A DNA stretch of 33,239 nt from Aeriscardovia sp. (GTDB lineage Bacteria > Actinomycetota > Actinomycetes > Actinomycetales > Bifidobacteriaceae), in contig JAFNPO010000058.1 of NCBI GenBank assembly GCA_017386585.1, forward strand, positions 1 through 33,239, given 5' to 3'. This document shows positions 8,578 to 17,440 of this stretch, one piece after another. A program made the position numbers and the translations under genes. Each line of letters starts with the position of its first letter. The stretch's first letter is position 1. The notes under the pieces are model-generated. The model did no database searches. It saw nothing but the letters and a program-made list of their open reading frames with translations, and was not told the origin of the DNA.

Positions 8578-9182
8578 TGGCATTAATGTACGACGGTGCA
8601 CTGCAACAGGTAATCGACTCCTTCTCGAAGTTGCCAGGAATTGGCCCTAAGGGCTCCCAGCGTATCGCGTTCTATTTGTTAACGGCCGACAAGCAGCAAG
8701 TGGCAGCGCTCGCCGCCTCTATCGCCACACTGCAAGAAAAAGTGAAATTCTGCGACATTTGCGGCAACGTTACCGAAAGCAGTCCCTGCCTCATCTGCCG
8801 AGATCCACGGCGCGATGTGACGAAGCTGTGCGTGGTCGAGGAACCCAAGGACGTAATGGCTATCGAGCGCACGGGCGAATTCCATGGTCGATATCATGTA
8901 CTGGGCGGCTCTATCAACCCGATGGCGGATGTTGGCCCAGCCGATTTGCGTATCGCTGATCTGCTGGAACGGCTCCGCGATGGCACTGTCGCCGAAGTGA
9001 TCCTCGCATTGAACCCCAACATTGAGGGCGAGGCGACAGCTACATACCTGTCTAGCCTGTTGAGGCCGACGGGCGTGACGGTAACCCGGCTCGCCTCCGG
9101 CCTGCCGGTGGGCTCAGACCTGGAATATGCCGACGAGATCACGCTGGGCTATGCTTTGGCCGGTCGTCGGTCCGCACAATAG
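8577..9182 (+). CDS. recR: Recombination mediator RecR
   Basis: 201 residues from this ATG. RecR works with RecF/RecO to load RecA at gaps. Visible in order: helix-hairpin-helix [11 protein letters not shown] near residue 20, a C4 zinc finger (CDIC and CLIC pairs, about residues 59-74), a Toprim domain starting at [14 protein letters not shown], and the C-terminal [12 protein letters not shown]. Two tandem ATGs occur at 8574 and 8577. I prefer the second, because GAGG lies 6 nt upstream of it and the protein then begins MALMYDGA, as in relatives. Either way it overlaps the dnaX stop (TGATG), so the pair is translationally coupled, a very common dnaX-recR arrangement. Confidence 0.96.
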   Translation: MALMYDGALQQVIDSFSKLPGIGPKGSQRIAFYLLTADKQQVAALAASIATLQEKVKFCDICGNVTESSPCLICRDPRRDVTKLCVVEEPKDVMAIERTGEFHGRYHVLGGSINPMADVGPADLRIADLLERLRDGTVAEVILALNPNIEGEATATYLSSLLRPTGVTVTRLASGLPVGSDLEYADEITLGYALAGRRSAQ

Positions 9183-9264
9183 CAGCCAACTAAGATCGGG
9201 GAGTGTTTTCCGGGCAACGTTTTCGAACGAAGACGACAACGGTTTTAAAAGGGAAGGGGATAGC

Positions 9265-9879
9265 GTGTCTCGGACGTCTGATTCAGTGCGCCGTCAGCTA
9301 GAGCGCATCATCGCCTTGGGATACCCACAAATCGCCGGGATGAGCGCGGAGGCGTTCCGCGCCCTCGCCGTGCCATTACTAGGTGCGTTGGATTCGGTTG
9401 ATGTTGACGAGGAGATCCTCCTGGTACCAACGTCGGAGCTCGTGTCGCCCGATTCCCTCATTGCGCGCACATCCATCGGCCGCAACGCCGGTTTCTCCAC
9501 GATGCCGCCACGTGACATTGAAAGCTTCGCGGCCACCGATACACTGCCGGAAGGCCCGTTCTACGTGGTAATCGACCCCCATACGGGTTCGGCATACAAA
9601 AACCGTGAGCCGGACGTGGCTCGTAAGCTTATCGACGCAGACGGTAAGGAGCCGCTGACACTGGAGGAGGGGTTGGCTTTGGCCACACAGCACCCCGATT
9701 GGCTGGTAAGCCACCAGGGTTTCGCCCTGACAGGTTCCCGCTCCGCCGACGGTCGCGTTCCGGGAATCTGGATGAGCCAGCATTCGCCGCGGCTTGGGTC
9801 GATGTGGCCGACGAGCAAGCACACATGGATTGGCAACGCTTACTGTACTGAACGTAGAGGCGTTTCCCTCCTGGCCTAA
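9265..9879 (+). CDS. DUF5701-family protein
   Basis: 204 residues from a GTG at 9265, chosen because GGGAAGGGG sits 4-5 nt upstream. An earlier in-frame ATG at 9127 would overlap recR and adds only an unconserved tail. The protein begins VSRTSDSVRRQLERIIALGY and ends in SKHTWIGNAYCTERRGVS. The pattern LGYP.IAGMS.EAFRAL, a central PFYVVID and PLTLEEGLALATQHPDWL, and the terminal TW.G block match the actinobacterial DUF5701 family. Function is unknown; there is no signal peptide, membrane segment or catalytic motif. It lies 82 bp after recR on the same strand and may share its transcript. Confidence 0.75.
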   Translation: MSRTSDSVRRQLERIIALGYPQIAGMSAEAFRALAVPLLGALDSVDVDEEILLVPTSELVSPDSLIARTSIGRNAGFSTMPPRDIESFAATDTLPEGPFYVVIDPHTGSAYKNREPDVARKLIDADGKEPLTLEEGLALATQHPDWLVSHQGFALTGSRSADGRVPGIWMSQHSPRLGSMWPTSKHTWIGNAYCTERRGVSLLA

Positions 9880-10057
9880 GCAGTGCCGGTTCTGGCTGTC
9901 GGTTTTGTCGCTTCTCTATCGAAGGACCGAACCGGACTCGATTTCGTTTACCGTACCTACTTGTCGCTGTGGTTTCGTTCCTTGCTTCCTTTGTTCTGCG
10001 ATTTTCCTGAACACCGCGGGAGATTTTTCCCAGCGGTCTCTAATAGAATACTTTGGT

Positions 10058-10081
10058 GAATGGTTGTCCTAACAACCATTC
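10058..10081 (+). terminator. 10-bp hairpin in the 9880-10203 spacer
   Basis: GAATGGTTGT pairs perfectly with ACAACCATTC around a 4-nt loop (CCTA). The tail TTCTG is only weakly T-rich, so it may be a terminator for the recR/DUF5701 transcript or a regulatory hairpin. The rest of this 324-bp spacer is AT-richer than the genes and must hold the promoter of the next gene, but no clear promoter was seen. Confidence 0.45.
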
Positions 10082-10203
10082 TTCTGATGCGGGTGTATGC
10101 ATGATTCGTTCAGAATTTTGTCCCAGAATCGTCGGTGTTTATCGTGTTCCTCCGAGGCGGTGTCGGCGACAGTGTCGCCGCGCGGAAAAGGAAACGAGGT
10201 GTT

Positions 10204-12516
10204 ATGAAACCGCTGGGTAATCGGCAGCGTGGCCGGCATGTTCGAAACAAAGAGAACGCGGATTCTCTGAATGCCGCAGTCGGAGCAAAACGGCCAGAGC
10301 GGGTTGTGTCGCCCGCCGCCAGCAAATTGCGTTTCTGGCGCCGCCACGGTGATCCAACGGACCGCTACTCGCGCTGGGTTTATTTTGTTTTCTTCGCGCT
10401 GGTCGACTTTCTGATTGTTATGGAGTCTATCTGGGCGGTGACACTTGATGAACCGGTTCCAGTGTGCTGGAACTTCTTCGCGCAGATGTTCACCCAGGGC
10501 CGATTCGTTTTCTTGCTCAACTTCCTAGTAATCGGCGTCCTCTATTTCGCCTTCATTGCCCTGTTCAACCGCTTCTGGGTCGCTACCGCTGTGTTCTCGT
10601 CGCTGGCGCTGATTCTGTGCGTCATTGACCGCATGAAGGTCGAAGTGCGCAACGCCACGATCTTACCGTCGGACCTGGGCTTCGTTGGCCGCGACTCCCA
10701 CAACTTGATGAGCTTTATTCCCCCCGGGAGCGGGTGGCTCATCGCCGGGACTGTTCTTATGATTGTCGCCGACTGTCTAGTGTGCAGCATTTTCGCTTTG
10801 CGTGACGGCGGTAAAGCTACGCTGCTGCCAGCTCGCGAGACCTATCGCGCCATGCGGCGTGCCGCCAGTAAGACTGCGAAAGCTGAGAAGAAGGGCGCCA
10901 GAAAGGTCTCACGGTCTACTTTTGCTGCCGCGCGTGTTGCCAACCGTGGCCGTGCCGGTCGGCATGTCAACCTCGGCGTGCGTATCGTCTCACAAATCCT
11001 GCTGATTGCTGCTCCGATCGCGCTTTTGGTGAGCTTCAGCGTTACCCTGGGCACTAGCGGGGAATGGGGCCACGACTTCGCGCAGTGGCTAGGCGACCAA
11101 CCTGCGATGTGGGATTCTGTCACGGACGCTCAGACGAATGGCACTCTTATCGGCTTCCTGCGCTTCACCCACGTCACCGTGATGCAGAAGCCGTTGGGCT
11201 ACTCGCAGGCCGAGATGGACTCTATCGCCCAGGAATACACGCAGGTGGCCGACGAGATGAACAAGAATCGTGCCAACGAGCTGACGAATAATAATGTCAT
11301 CGCCATCCTGTCCGAGTCGTATTCCGATCCGACCCGCGTTCCAGGCGTCAAGCTTAACATGGACCCGATGCCCTATGTGCGCGAACTTAAGACGCAGACC
11401 ACGTCGGGTCTCATGCTCAGCTCCGGTTACGGCGGGGGAACGGCGAATCTGGAGTACGAGGAAATCACTGGCCTGAGCATGGCGAATTTCGACGGATCGC
11501 TGACGTCCCCGTACCAGCAGCTTGTACCGGACGCAGCGTGGGCACCGTCCTTCAATCAGCTGTGGAACGAGTACGGTTCGGGCAGCTTGGCCTTCCATCC
11601 CTATATGGGTTCCATGTACTCGCGTGAGACTAACTACCGTGAGAAGTTCGGCTTCCAGCACTTCTGGACACTTGACGGCCCGGAATATATCGACACTATC
11701 AGTTGCGTCAACCACATCGACAACGATCCGTACGTGTCCGACAGGTGCGCGTACGAGAGCGTGCTCAACACGCTGAAGAAGAATCAGGTTGGCGATCGCT
11801 ATTACCAGCTGGAGACGATGCAGAATCACATGCCGTACGATCAGTGGTACGCGAATAATCCGTTCGTTGCGTCCTCCACGACGTCTACGCCGTTGCCGTC
11901 CGACGAGAAAAGCGAGATTGAGACTTACGCTGACGGCATGTACCAGACGGATTCGGCGATTAAGTGGTTCCTCGATCAGCTCAACCAGCTGGACGTGCCA
12001 GTAACCGTCATCTGGTACGGCGACCATCTGCCGGGCATCTATGAGCAACAGTCGGAGAACCCGAAGAACGCCATCGCGCTGCACGAGACCGACTACTTCA
12101 TTTGGTCGAACAAAGCCACGCATCTGACGATCCAGGAGAGCAAACTGCCGCCCAGCGAAGCGGCGTACACCTCACCGAACTACTTCATGAGTGAAGTCGC
12201 CGAGCAGACGAACTCTAAGGTCTCGCCGTATCTCGCGTTCCTCACGAAGATGCACGAGGCAATTGCCGCGCTGCAACCGCCAGTCTCCGAAGACATGAAC
12301 TGGGGTGGCTCAATGCCCTCGGGTCAGTCCTTGGACATCATGAGCGACGGTAGGCAGGTCTCCACGGCGGATCTGTCAGCTCAAGCCAAGAGGCTGCTCC
12401 ATCAGTACCGGCTTATCCAGTACGACATCACCTGCGGCAAGCACTACCTTAAGTCGACTGACTTCATGAACCTTCCCCAGCCGATGACAGGCAGCGCGAT
12501 AAAGCCGGGGAAGTAG
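10204..12516 (+). CDS. LtaS-like phosphoglycerol transferase (sulfatase superfamily)
   Basis: 770 residues from an ATG at 10204 (GAGG 6 nt upstream; an earlier in-frame ATG at 10135 lacks a good SD). Five hydrophobic segments lie at about 59-80, 101-122, 124-142, 178-199 and 261-283. An extracellular sulfatase-fold catalytic domain follows. It shows NNVIAILSESYSDP (metal-binding Glu), SSGYGGGTANLEYEEITGL with the nucleophilic Thr near residue 411, and WYGDHLPGIY near 605. LtaS-type enzymes transfer glycerol phosphate from phosphatidylglycerol onto a surface glycolipid. Between membrane segments 4 and 5 there is a Lys/Arg/Ala-rich loop (about 205-255), longer and more basic than typical. The polymer made here is not known from sequence. 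It is followed by rpsF 158 bp on. Confidence 0.88.
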   Translation: MKPLGNRQRGRHVRNKENADSLNAAVGAKRPERVVSPAASKLRFWRRHGDPTDRYSRWVYFVFFALVDFLIVMESIWAVTLDEPVPVCWNFFAQMFTQGRFVFLLNFLVIGVLYFAFIALFNRFWVATAVFSSLALILCVIDRMKVEVRNATILPSDLGFVGRDSHNLMSFIPPGSGWLIAGTVLMIVADCLVCSIFALRDGGKATLLPARETYRAMRRAASKTAKAEKKGARKVSRSTFAAARVANRGRAGRHVNLGVRIVSQILLIAAPIALLVSFSVTLGTSGEWGHDFAQWLGDQPAMWDSVTDAQTNGTLIGFLRFTHVTVMQKPLGYSQAEMDSIAQEYTQVADEMNKNRANELTNNNVIAILSESYSDPTRVPGVKLNMDPMPYVRELKTQTTSGLMLSSGYGGGTANLEYEEITGLSMANFDGSLTSPYQQLVPDAAWAPSFNQLWNEYGSGSLAFHPYMGSMYSRETNYREKFGFQHFWTLDGPEYIDTISCVNHIDNDPYVSDRCAYESVLNTLKKNQVGDRYYQLETMQNHMPYDQWYANNPFVASSTTSTPLPSDEKSEIETYADGMYQTDSAIKWFLDQLNQLDVPVTVIWYGDHLPGIYEQQSENPKNAIALHETDYFIWSNKATHLTIQESKLPPSEAAYTSPNYFMSEVAEQTNSKVSPYLAFLTKMHEAIAALQPPVSEDMNWGGSMPSGQSLDIMSDGRQVSTADLSAQAKRLLHQYRLIQYDITCGKHYLKSTDFMNLPQPMTGSAIKPGK

Positions 12517-12576
12517 CCGCCACACCTTCGCACGCCGTTTGTAGCGCAGGCAAACTATAGTGGGAAAGCGGTATCT

Positions 12577-12650
12577 GCTCCGTTGCGGAATCTGGATGGT
12601 TTCGACGGAGCGGCACGCGCTACATCCTCCTGCCGCGGAAAGTCCGCGGC
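12577..12650 (+). promoter_or_regulatory. Structured leader of the rpsF operon
   Basis: Two hairpins lie between a -10-like TATAGT (12556-12561) and rpsF. The first is GCTCCGT (12577-12583) pairing with ACGGAGC (12605-12611). The second is an 8-bp stem GCCGCGGA/TCCGCGGC (12632-12639/12643-12650) with a 3-nt loop. In many bacteria the rpsF leader binds the S6:S18 complex for autoregulation. I cannot confirm the S6:S18 consensus here. Confidence 0.35.
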
Positions 12651-12674
12651 CTGTTAGTCCGAAGGGGGTGGATG

Positions 12675-12971
12675 ATGTCTGCGCATAAGTATGAAATGAT
12701 GCTAATCATCGATCCACAGATTGAAGACGCGAGTGTGAAAAAGCTCGTGGACAAATACTTCGAAGTGATCACCGATGCGAGGGGTACGATTGACAACTCC
12801 GATTTCTGGGGTCGTCGTAAGCTGGCGTACCCAATCGACCACAAGACTGAGGGCAGCTACGTGGTCATGACCTATACTTGCGAGCCAGCCGCTAGTGCTG
12901 AGCTTGATCGTCAGCTCAAGCTGAACGATTCCGTGCTTCGCACGAAGGTCCTCCGCAAGGACGTCAAGTAG
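12675..12971 (+). CDS. rpsF: 30S ribosomal protein S6
   Basis: 98 residues beginning MSAHKYEMMLIIDPQI. The ferredoxin-like S6 fold is clear (KYEMMLIID, GRRKLAYPIDHKTEGSYVVM, VLRTKVLRKD). S6 binds 16S rRNA together with S18 in the platform of the small subunit. Tandem ATGs lie at 12672 and 12675. I prefer the second because AAGGGGG is then 7-8 nt upstream and the N-terminus MSAHKYE is the usual one. It is the first gene of the rpsF-ssb-rpsR-rplI operon, with 74 bp to ssb. Confidence 0.97.
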   Translation: MSAHKYEMMLIIDPQIEDASVKKLVDKYFEVITDARGTIDNSDFWGRRKLAYPIDHKTEGSYVVMTYTCEPAASAELDRQLKLNDSVLRTKVLRKDVK

Positions 12972-13045
12972 TCAAGTAGTAGGCTTTCGTCTCCGCCGAA
13001 ACGAATCCAAACAAATAGTAAGCAAGCATAGCGAGAAGGCGTGAA

Positions 13046-13627
13046 ATGGCGAATGAAACGGTCATCACGGTCGTTGGCAATCTGACCGGCGACCCCGAGC
13101 TGAGGACTATTGCCTCGGGCGCACAGGTCGTGAACTTCACGGTCGCGTCCACCCCGAGGACCCTTGATCGCACCACACAGCAGTGGAAGGATGGGGAAGC
13201 CCTGTTCCTGCGCTGCTCCGCCTGGCGTGACGCGGCTGAACACATTGCGCAGTCTTTGACCAAAGGCACGCGCGTCATCGTACAGGGCCGGCTCGTCCAG
13301 CGTTCATATACCACGCAGCAAGGCGAAAAACGTTCAACCATTGAGCTGCAGGTCGACGAAATTGGTCCATCCTTGCGTTACGCTACAGCCCAGGTTCAGC
13401 GCGTCCCGCGCGCCAGCGGCTACAACGGTGGGTACGGGTCTACCACGCCAGCCGGCTATTCCGGGGGTACCAGCGCTCCGACGCCGGCTACTCCGGCCGC
13501 TATGCCGCAACCATCCAGCGAACCGTGGGCTGCGTACGGTGACATGGACACGGCATCCGGATTCGGTACATCAGGAACCACGAGTGGAGCAGACGCGTTA
13601 GGCGTGTCCGATGACCCGGGATTCTGA
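13046..13627 (+). CDS. ssb: Single-stranded DNA-binding protein
   Basis: 193 residues. The N-terminal 110 residues are an OB fold with the family motifs [38 protein letters not shown] and [11 protein letters not shown] Gly/Pro/Thr/Ser-rich linker follows (about 120-185) and an acidic tip, SDDPGF. That tip is the docking peptide for replication and repair partners; here it ends in PGF rather than the usual PPF or IPF. SD GAAGG lies 5-6 nt upstream. The position between rpsF and rpsR is the classical one. Confidence 0.96.
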   Translation: MANETVITVVGNLTGDPELRTIASGAQVVNFTVASTPRTLDRTTQQWKDGEALFLRCSAWRDAAEHIAQSLTKGTRVIVQGRLVQRSYTTQQGEKRSTIELQVDEIGPSLRYATAQVQRVPRASGYNGGYGSTTPAGYSGGTSAPTPATPAAMPQPSSEPWAAYGDMDTASGFGTSGTTSGADALGVSDDPGF

Positions 13628-13670
13628 ATCGGCGTCGACGAGATTCGAATAAACACAAGGAGATACGCAT

Positions 13671-13919
13671 ATGTCACGCAAGAGGCCACAGCCGCCGGTC
13701 AAACCATTCAAGAAAAAGCCGGATCCACTGAAGGTAGCCAGAGTTAAAGAGATTGATTACAAGGATGTCGCACTACTGCGCAAATTCATCTCCGACCGTG
13801 GCAAGATTCGTTCCCGGCGCATCACCGGCGTGAGTGTCCAGGAGCAGCACGCCTTAGCCCGTGCCATCAAGAACGCCCGCGAGATGGCGCTGCTGCCTTA
13901 TTCGTCCAACGGCCGCTGA
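13671..13919 (+). CDS. rpsR: 30S ribosomal protein S18, zinc-free type
   Basis: 82 residues with the S18 core [28 protein letters not shown] and [13 protein letters not shown]. No cysteine is present, so this is the zinc-independent form. The Pro/Lys-rich N-terminus (residues 1-22) replaces the usual CxxC region. A strong SD, AAGGAG, lies 9 nt before the ATG. S18 pairs with S6 in the small subunit, and both are encoded in this operon. It is 43 bp after ssb and 19 bp before rplI. Confidence 0.97.
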   Translation: MSRKRPQPPVKPFKKKPDPLKVARVKEIDYKDVALLRKFISDRGKIRSRRITGVSVQEQHALARAIKNAREMALLPYSSNGR

Positions 13920-13938
13920 GTCGAGAGGAGATAAAGCT

Positions 13939-14394
13939 ATGACCAACAAGCAGGCTAAAGTCATCCTCCGTGAACCGGTCTCCAAGCTCGGAGACCGTGG
14001 AGACGTCGTCACCGTCGCCTCCGGCTACGCGCGCAACTACCTCATCCCGCAGGGCCTTGCCTTCACGTGGAATAAGAGCGCTGAGAGCGAGATTCAGGCT
14101 ATGCAGCGCGCCCGCCGCGCCGAGGAACTCGCTACCCGTGAGGATGCCATCGCCATCAAAGGTCAACTCGAAGGTCTGACACTGACGATTCCCGCGAAGG
14201 TATCCGAGTCCGGCAAGCTGTTCGGCGGCATCTCTGCCGCACGCATCGCCGACGAACTCACCAAGAAGGGCATCAAAGTTAACGCCAAGATGCTTTCTTT
14301 CGACCCAATCCGCAAGACTGGTGACTTCCCCGTCAAGGCGCAACTCCACCCGGAGATTACCGCTCGGTTCGTCGTATCCGTCGTGGCGGAGTGA
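13939..14394 (+). CDS. rplI: 50S ribosomal protein L9
   Basis: 151 residues starting [20 protein letters not shown] at 13939, with AGGAG 8 nt upstream; earlier in-frame codons overlap rpsR and are not needed. The N-terminal RNA-binding domain has the signature [21 protein letters not shown] long helix follows (about 45-80), then the C-terminal domain with [20 protein letters not shown]9 binds 23S rRNA near L1 and projects from the large subunit. It is the last gene of the operon and is followed by a strong terminator. Confidence 0.97.
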   Translation: MTNKQAKVILREPVSKLGDRGDVVTVASGYARNYLIPQGLAFTWNKSAESEIQAMQRARRAEELATREDAIAIKGQLEGLTLTIPAKVSESGKLFGGISAARIADELTKKGIKVNAKMLSFDPIRKTGDFPVKAQLHPEITARFVVSVVAE

Positions 14395-14411
14395 GTTTTC
14401 CGTTTCTTGAG

Positions 14412-14452
14412 AAAGCCCCGCGTGACGTCATTGGCGTCCCACGGGGCTTTTT
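14412..14452 (+). terminator. Rho-independent terminator of the S6-SSB-S18-L9 operon
   Basis: The arm AAAGCCCCG (14412-14420) pairs with CGGGGCTTT (14442-14450), with a further GACG/CGTC pairing inside, and a run of five T closes it (14448-14452). This is a classical terminator 17 nt after the rplI stop. Confidence 0.9.
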
Positions 14453-14481
14453 GCTGCCTGAAAGTTATTAGAAACTGTTTG

Positions 14482-14523
14482 GCGACAGAATGATGTCGCT
14501 CCTGCATTGGACACTGATGCAGG
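14482..14523 (+). promoter_or_regulatory. Two small hairpins before the L,D-transpeptidase gene
   Basis: GCGACA/TGTCGC (14482-14487/14494-14499) is followed at once by CCTGCAT/ATGCAGG (14501-14507/14517-14523). A -10-like TATAAC lies further down at 14548-14553. If that is the promoter, the hairpins lie in the upstream DNA and could be operator sites; otherwise they could form in RNA. The evidence is weak. Confidence 0.25.
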
Positions 14524-14614
14524 GTAGGTGTCCCGGCGAAAAAGAGATATAACGAGACACGGAAATTCCAGTCACGGTCGGTAAAACTGTTCTGAAAGGG
14601 TGGCTTTCGTCACA

Positions 14615-16069
14615 ATGGCAGTGGAAGGTGCGAAAGCGAAGAAGAAGAGTGGATGGATTGCCCTATGGATCATTGTGGGTGTGGTGGTTGCGGCTGCGAT
14701 TGTTGACGGATGTGTCGGCGCCCTTTATCTCAAGAACCGCGCTCCGCTGGGCACGTCTTTCGTAGGGCAATCAGTTGCCGGTGACACGCGCGCCCAGGTG
14801 AAGCGACTTGTCGCCGAGAAGATTGCGTCGTCCAAAATCCTGCTCACGGGCAACGGTAAAACCGTTACGATGGACTACCGAGCCTTAGGTGTGACGGTTG
14901 ACGAGCAGCGCACCGTCGACGCCATTATGGACGCTAAGGGGAAGAATCCATTCGCCAAGGCGGACTTCCTGCAAAAAGCGAATATCCCACTGCAGGCCAG
15001 CGTCGATGCGACGTTGCTGCGCAGGGCCGTCGACAGTGCGCTCGTTAGCGGAGAAGCCTCGATGAGAGATCCGTCAGTGGTGTACGACTCCGGGCGACAC
15101 GAGTTCATCGTCACGCCGGGCCGCTCCGGGCCGTCCATTTCCTTAACGGACGTAGAGTCCTCGGTGAAGGCCACCTTTTCCCAACCAGCGGGCACAGCCG
15201 TCGTGCCGGTGACAGTTTCATCCGCAACGCCGCTAATTTCCAACGAAGCCGCCGATCAGGCCGCTCAGAAGGCCAACAGAATGCTATCCTGCCGGTACAT
15301 AATCTCGAACGGCTCTACGAAGACTTTCAACGTCCCAGCGTCCACTGTCGCATCCTGGATCAGTGCCAAACCCGACGAAGCCGCGGGAATAATCAACGTG
15401 ACGGTCGATCGGAGGGCCATCGACTCCTATATGGCCGCCACGCTGCCTTCGAAGCTCAACCAGGATAAGCAGAACGAGGTCGTCCTTATCACCCCTAGTG
15501 GCGACAGGATTCCGGACGTTCCCGGCGTCAAGGGTTTACAGGTCTCGCAGCCCTCTGCTGTGGCGGATAAGGTGTACCAGGCTTTAGAATCCGGCCGCTC
15601 ACTGACGACGGTTGCCCCGATGAAGACCGTGGACTTCACAGTCGATAATAAGCCGGTGCCGAACAACTTTGGCGTGGCCAACGGCAGCCCTTGGCTCCAG
15701 CTCAACCTCAGTACCCAAACAGTCACCGCCTACCGGGGTACCACGCAGGTCGCTACTTTCAATGTTTCCACCGGCCGTGCTGGCTACGACACCGCCGACG
15801 GCACATTCTACATTTATGAGAAGTACTTGAGCCAGACGATGCGCGGCCCGGGATACGTAACGCCAGACGTCAAATGGGTCTCCTACTTCAATGACGGCGA
15901 TGCCTTCCACGGGGCTCCATGGAACCTAACCGGTATCGCGACCGGTACTCCGCGCTCGCACGGCTGTGCCAATATGACTGTCGCTAACGCGCAATGGGTC
16001 TACAACTTCGCGCCGCTGGGCACTAAAGTCGTTGTCATCGGCACCACCCCACCGGCAGCAGTGCGCTGA
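14615..16069 (+). CDS. L,D-transpeptidase (YkuD fold) with peptidoglycan-binding region
   Basis: 484 residues from the ATG at 14615. A GTG at 14600 in the same frame is possible but overlaps the only SD (GAAAGGG). One N-terminal membrane anchor (about 14-36) is followed by a long extracellular region with two related halves of the PG_binding_4 type (about 45-340). A C-terminal YkuD domain begins at WLQLNLSTQTVTAYRG. The catalytic motif is complete: FHGAPW, then TPRSHGCANM, with the nucleophilic Cys near residue 450. Such enzymes form 3-3 crosslinks in peptidoglycan or attach proteins to it, and are targets of carbapenems. It heads a three-gene cluster and its stop is 6 bp from the next start. 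Confidence 0.93.
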   Translation: MAVEGAKAKKKSGWIALWIIVGVVVAAAIVDGCVGALYLKNRAPLGTSFVGQSVAGDTRAQVKRLVAEKIASSKILLTGNGKTVTMDYRALGVTVDEQRTVDAIMDAKGKNPFAKADFLQKANIPLQASVDATLLRRAVDSALVSGEASMRDPSVVYDSGRHEFIVTPGRSGPSISLTDVESSVKATFSQPAGTAVVPVTVSSATPLISNEAADQAAQKANRMLSCRYIISNGSTKTFNVPASTVASWISAKPDEAAGIINVTVDRRAIDSYMAATLPSKLNQDKQNEVVLITPSGDRIPDVPGVKGLQVSQPSAVADKVYQALESGRSLTTVAPMKTVDFTVDNKPVPNNFGVANGSPWLQLNLSTQTVTAYRGTTQVATFNVSTGRAGYDTADGTFYIYEKYLSQTMRGPGYVTPDVKWVSYFNDGDAFHGAPWNLTGIATGTPRSHGCANMTVANAQWVYNFAPLGTKVVVIGTTPPAAVR

Positions 16070-16075
16070 GGGTAC

Positions 16076-16633
16076 GTGCTGAAACGGCCCGAGCGAGCGC
16101 ATGCTCGTCGCCCCTTCCGGCGACAATGGAACACCGTGAAACATCTGATCGAGCAGTTCATCAAATTCGCTGTTGTCGGTGTCGTCGCCTTCTTTGTCAA
16201 CTGGGCGATTATGAACGCAATGCTCCTGATGCATTGCTCCGCCGTTCTCGCTTCGACAGTTGGTTTCGTCATTTCACTCGTCTACAACTACGTGGCGTCC
16301 ATGCAGCACGTGTTTACCCACCGCGAGGACATGCCCCGTTGGATGGAGATGCTCATCTTCGTGGTGAGTTCCCTCATCGGCTTGCTCATTAACGATTTTA
16401 TCATTTGGATTTTCACGAGTGTTATGATTCCCGGCGTCTCGTCGGGTGGCAGTAAGTATAGGCTGTTCTCCAATATCGGCCTGCTAGTGGCGACGGTCAT
16501 CGTAGCTGTGTGGAATTTCCTGGTCCGCAAGATTCTTTTGGACAAGCCTGCTCCTGGCCATGAGAACGACAACACATTGGCTCATCGCGTCGGCCTGTGG
16601 GCTGTACAGCACAGCCGCCAGGGATGGAACTGA
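16076..16633 (+). CDS. GtrA-family membrane protein
   Basis: 185 residues with four hydrophobic segments and the family opening FIKFAVVGVVAFFVNWAIMN, then SLVYNYVASMQHVF. GtrA-like proteins are thought to flip lipid-linked sugars, or to help, in making surface glycopolymers (family knowledge; the substrate is unknown here). The GTG at 16076 has GAGGG 3 nt upstream, which is rather close; a GTG at 16136 just before KHLIEQFIKF is an alternative that keeps the whole membrane domain. It is tightly linked to the L,D-transpeptidase (6 bp) and to the phosphatase (22 bp), so probably one operon for the cell surface. Confidence 0.85.
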   Translation: MLKRPERAHARRPFRRQWNTVKHLIEQFIKFAVVGVVAFFVNWAIMNAMLLMHCSAVLASTVGFVISLVYNYVASMQHVFTHREDMPRWMEMLIFVVSSLIGLLINDFIIWIFTSVMIPGVSSGGSKYRLFSNIGLLVATVIVAVWNFLVRKILLDKPAPGHENDNTLAHRVGLWAVQHSRQGWN

Positions 16634-16655
16634 GGGCGGAAAGGCGGGGAAACCA

Positions 16656-17327
16656 ATGGCGTCCCAGTCTGTCACCACGCTGTACTTCGTGCGACATGGG
16701 GAAGTGAATAATCCCCGGAAAGTCGTCTACGAGAGGCTTCCGGGCTTCCCGCTCTCCGGCGTCGGACGGCTCCAGGCGAAACGCTTGGCATCCTTCCTGG
16801 CGACGCAGCCGGAGGCGATCCGAGCTTCAGCGTTCTTCAGCTCCTCACTAGACAGGACGATGGAAACAGCTAGCTATGTGCTGGAAGCCGTGAACCATCG
16901 GCGCGCGGAGGAGAATCTTACCCCGCTGTCCATCGCCACAGACGAACGGCTGTTGGAAGCGCGCAACCGCTATAAAGGCCAACGACTTGGTCACGGAGAA
17001 GCGAGCCTTTTCCGCAATGGTAACCTGCTGCGCTTCCTCAACCTACGTACCCCAGGCTGGGGTGAATCTTACGACAGCATCGCCGCCCGAATGACCGATT
17101 TCGCGTTCGAGAAGGTCGACGAGTTCTCCGGCGGTAGCGTTATCGTCGTCTCCCACGAGTCGCCGATTTGGACACTGCGCCACTACCTGGAAACCGGTCG
17201 CGCCGCGACGAACGTGTTAACACGCAAGACCGCCTTGGCGTCGGTAACGGCGCTGTCGCTCGAAGTGAGAACTCATCGGCTGGTCCGCGTGCGCTACAAG
17301 GACCCCTCTGAGCGGATTGTCAACTGA
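16656..17327 (+). CDS. Histidine phosphatase family protein (phosphoglycerate-mutase-like)
   Basis: 223 residues from the ATG at 16656, which has GGAAAGG/GGGG upstream and leads straight into the domain; an in-frame ATG at 16560 would overlap the GtrA gene. The catalytic motif LYFVRHGEV is intact, as are the arginine in SSSLDRTMETA and the second histidine in VIVVSHESPIW. Substrate unknown: such proteins dephosphorylate sugar phosphates, nucleotides or proteins. It is the last gene of the L,D-transpeptidase cluster and faces the ABC-transporter genes across a terminator. It offers a useful contrast to the inactive phosphatase domain at 2604-3695. Confidence 0.9.
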   Translation: MASQSVTTLYFVRHGEVNNPRKVVYERLPGFPLSGVGRLQAKRLASFLATQPEAIRASAFFSSSLDRTMETASYVLEAVNHRRAEENLTPLSIATDERLLEARNRYKGQRLGHGEASLFRNGNLLRFLNLRTPGWGESYDSIAARMTDFAFEKVDEFSGGSVIVVSHESPIWTLRHYLETGRAATNVLTRKTALASVTALSLEVRTHRLVRVRYKDPSERIVN

Positions 17328-17331
17328 CAAG

Positions 17332-17391
17332 AAGGCCTCCGACGAAAAGGCTCCGGCCCAGAAGGGAGCTACCCTGGACCAGGGCCTTTTT
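17332..17391. terminator. Terminator between convergent genes
   Basis: A small hairpin CCCTG-GAC-CAGGG (17372-17376/17380-17384) is followed by CC and five T (17387-17391), fitting termination of the plus-strand cluster. An outer pairing AAGGCC (17332-17337) with GGCCTT (17383-17388) could serve as an alternative fold in both directions. Confidence 0.6.
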
Positions 17392-17440
17392 CCGACGGCC
17401 CCCAATGGGCGCCGTCGCCATTTGTCTCAACGTCTAGCCA

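Noticed and set aside
11089-12123. 344-codon open frame on the minus strand
   Set aside because: It lies wholly antisense to the LtaS-like gene, has no domain, and its composition (many Val, Arg, Leu) is typical of a codon-bias shadow.
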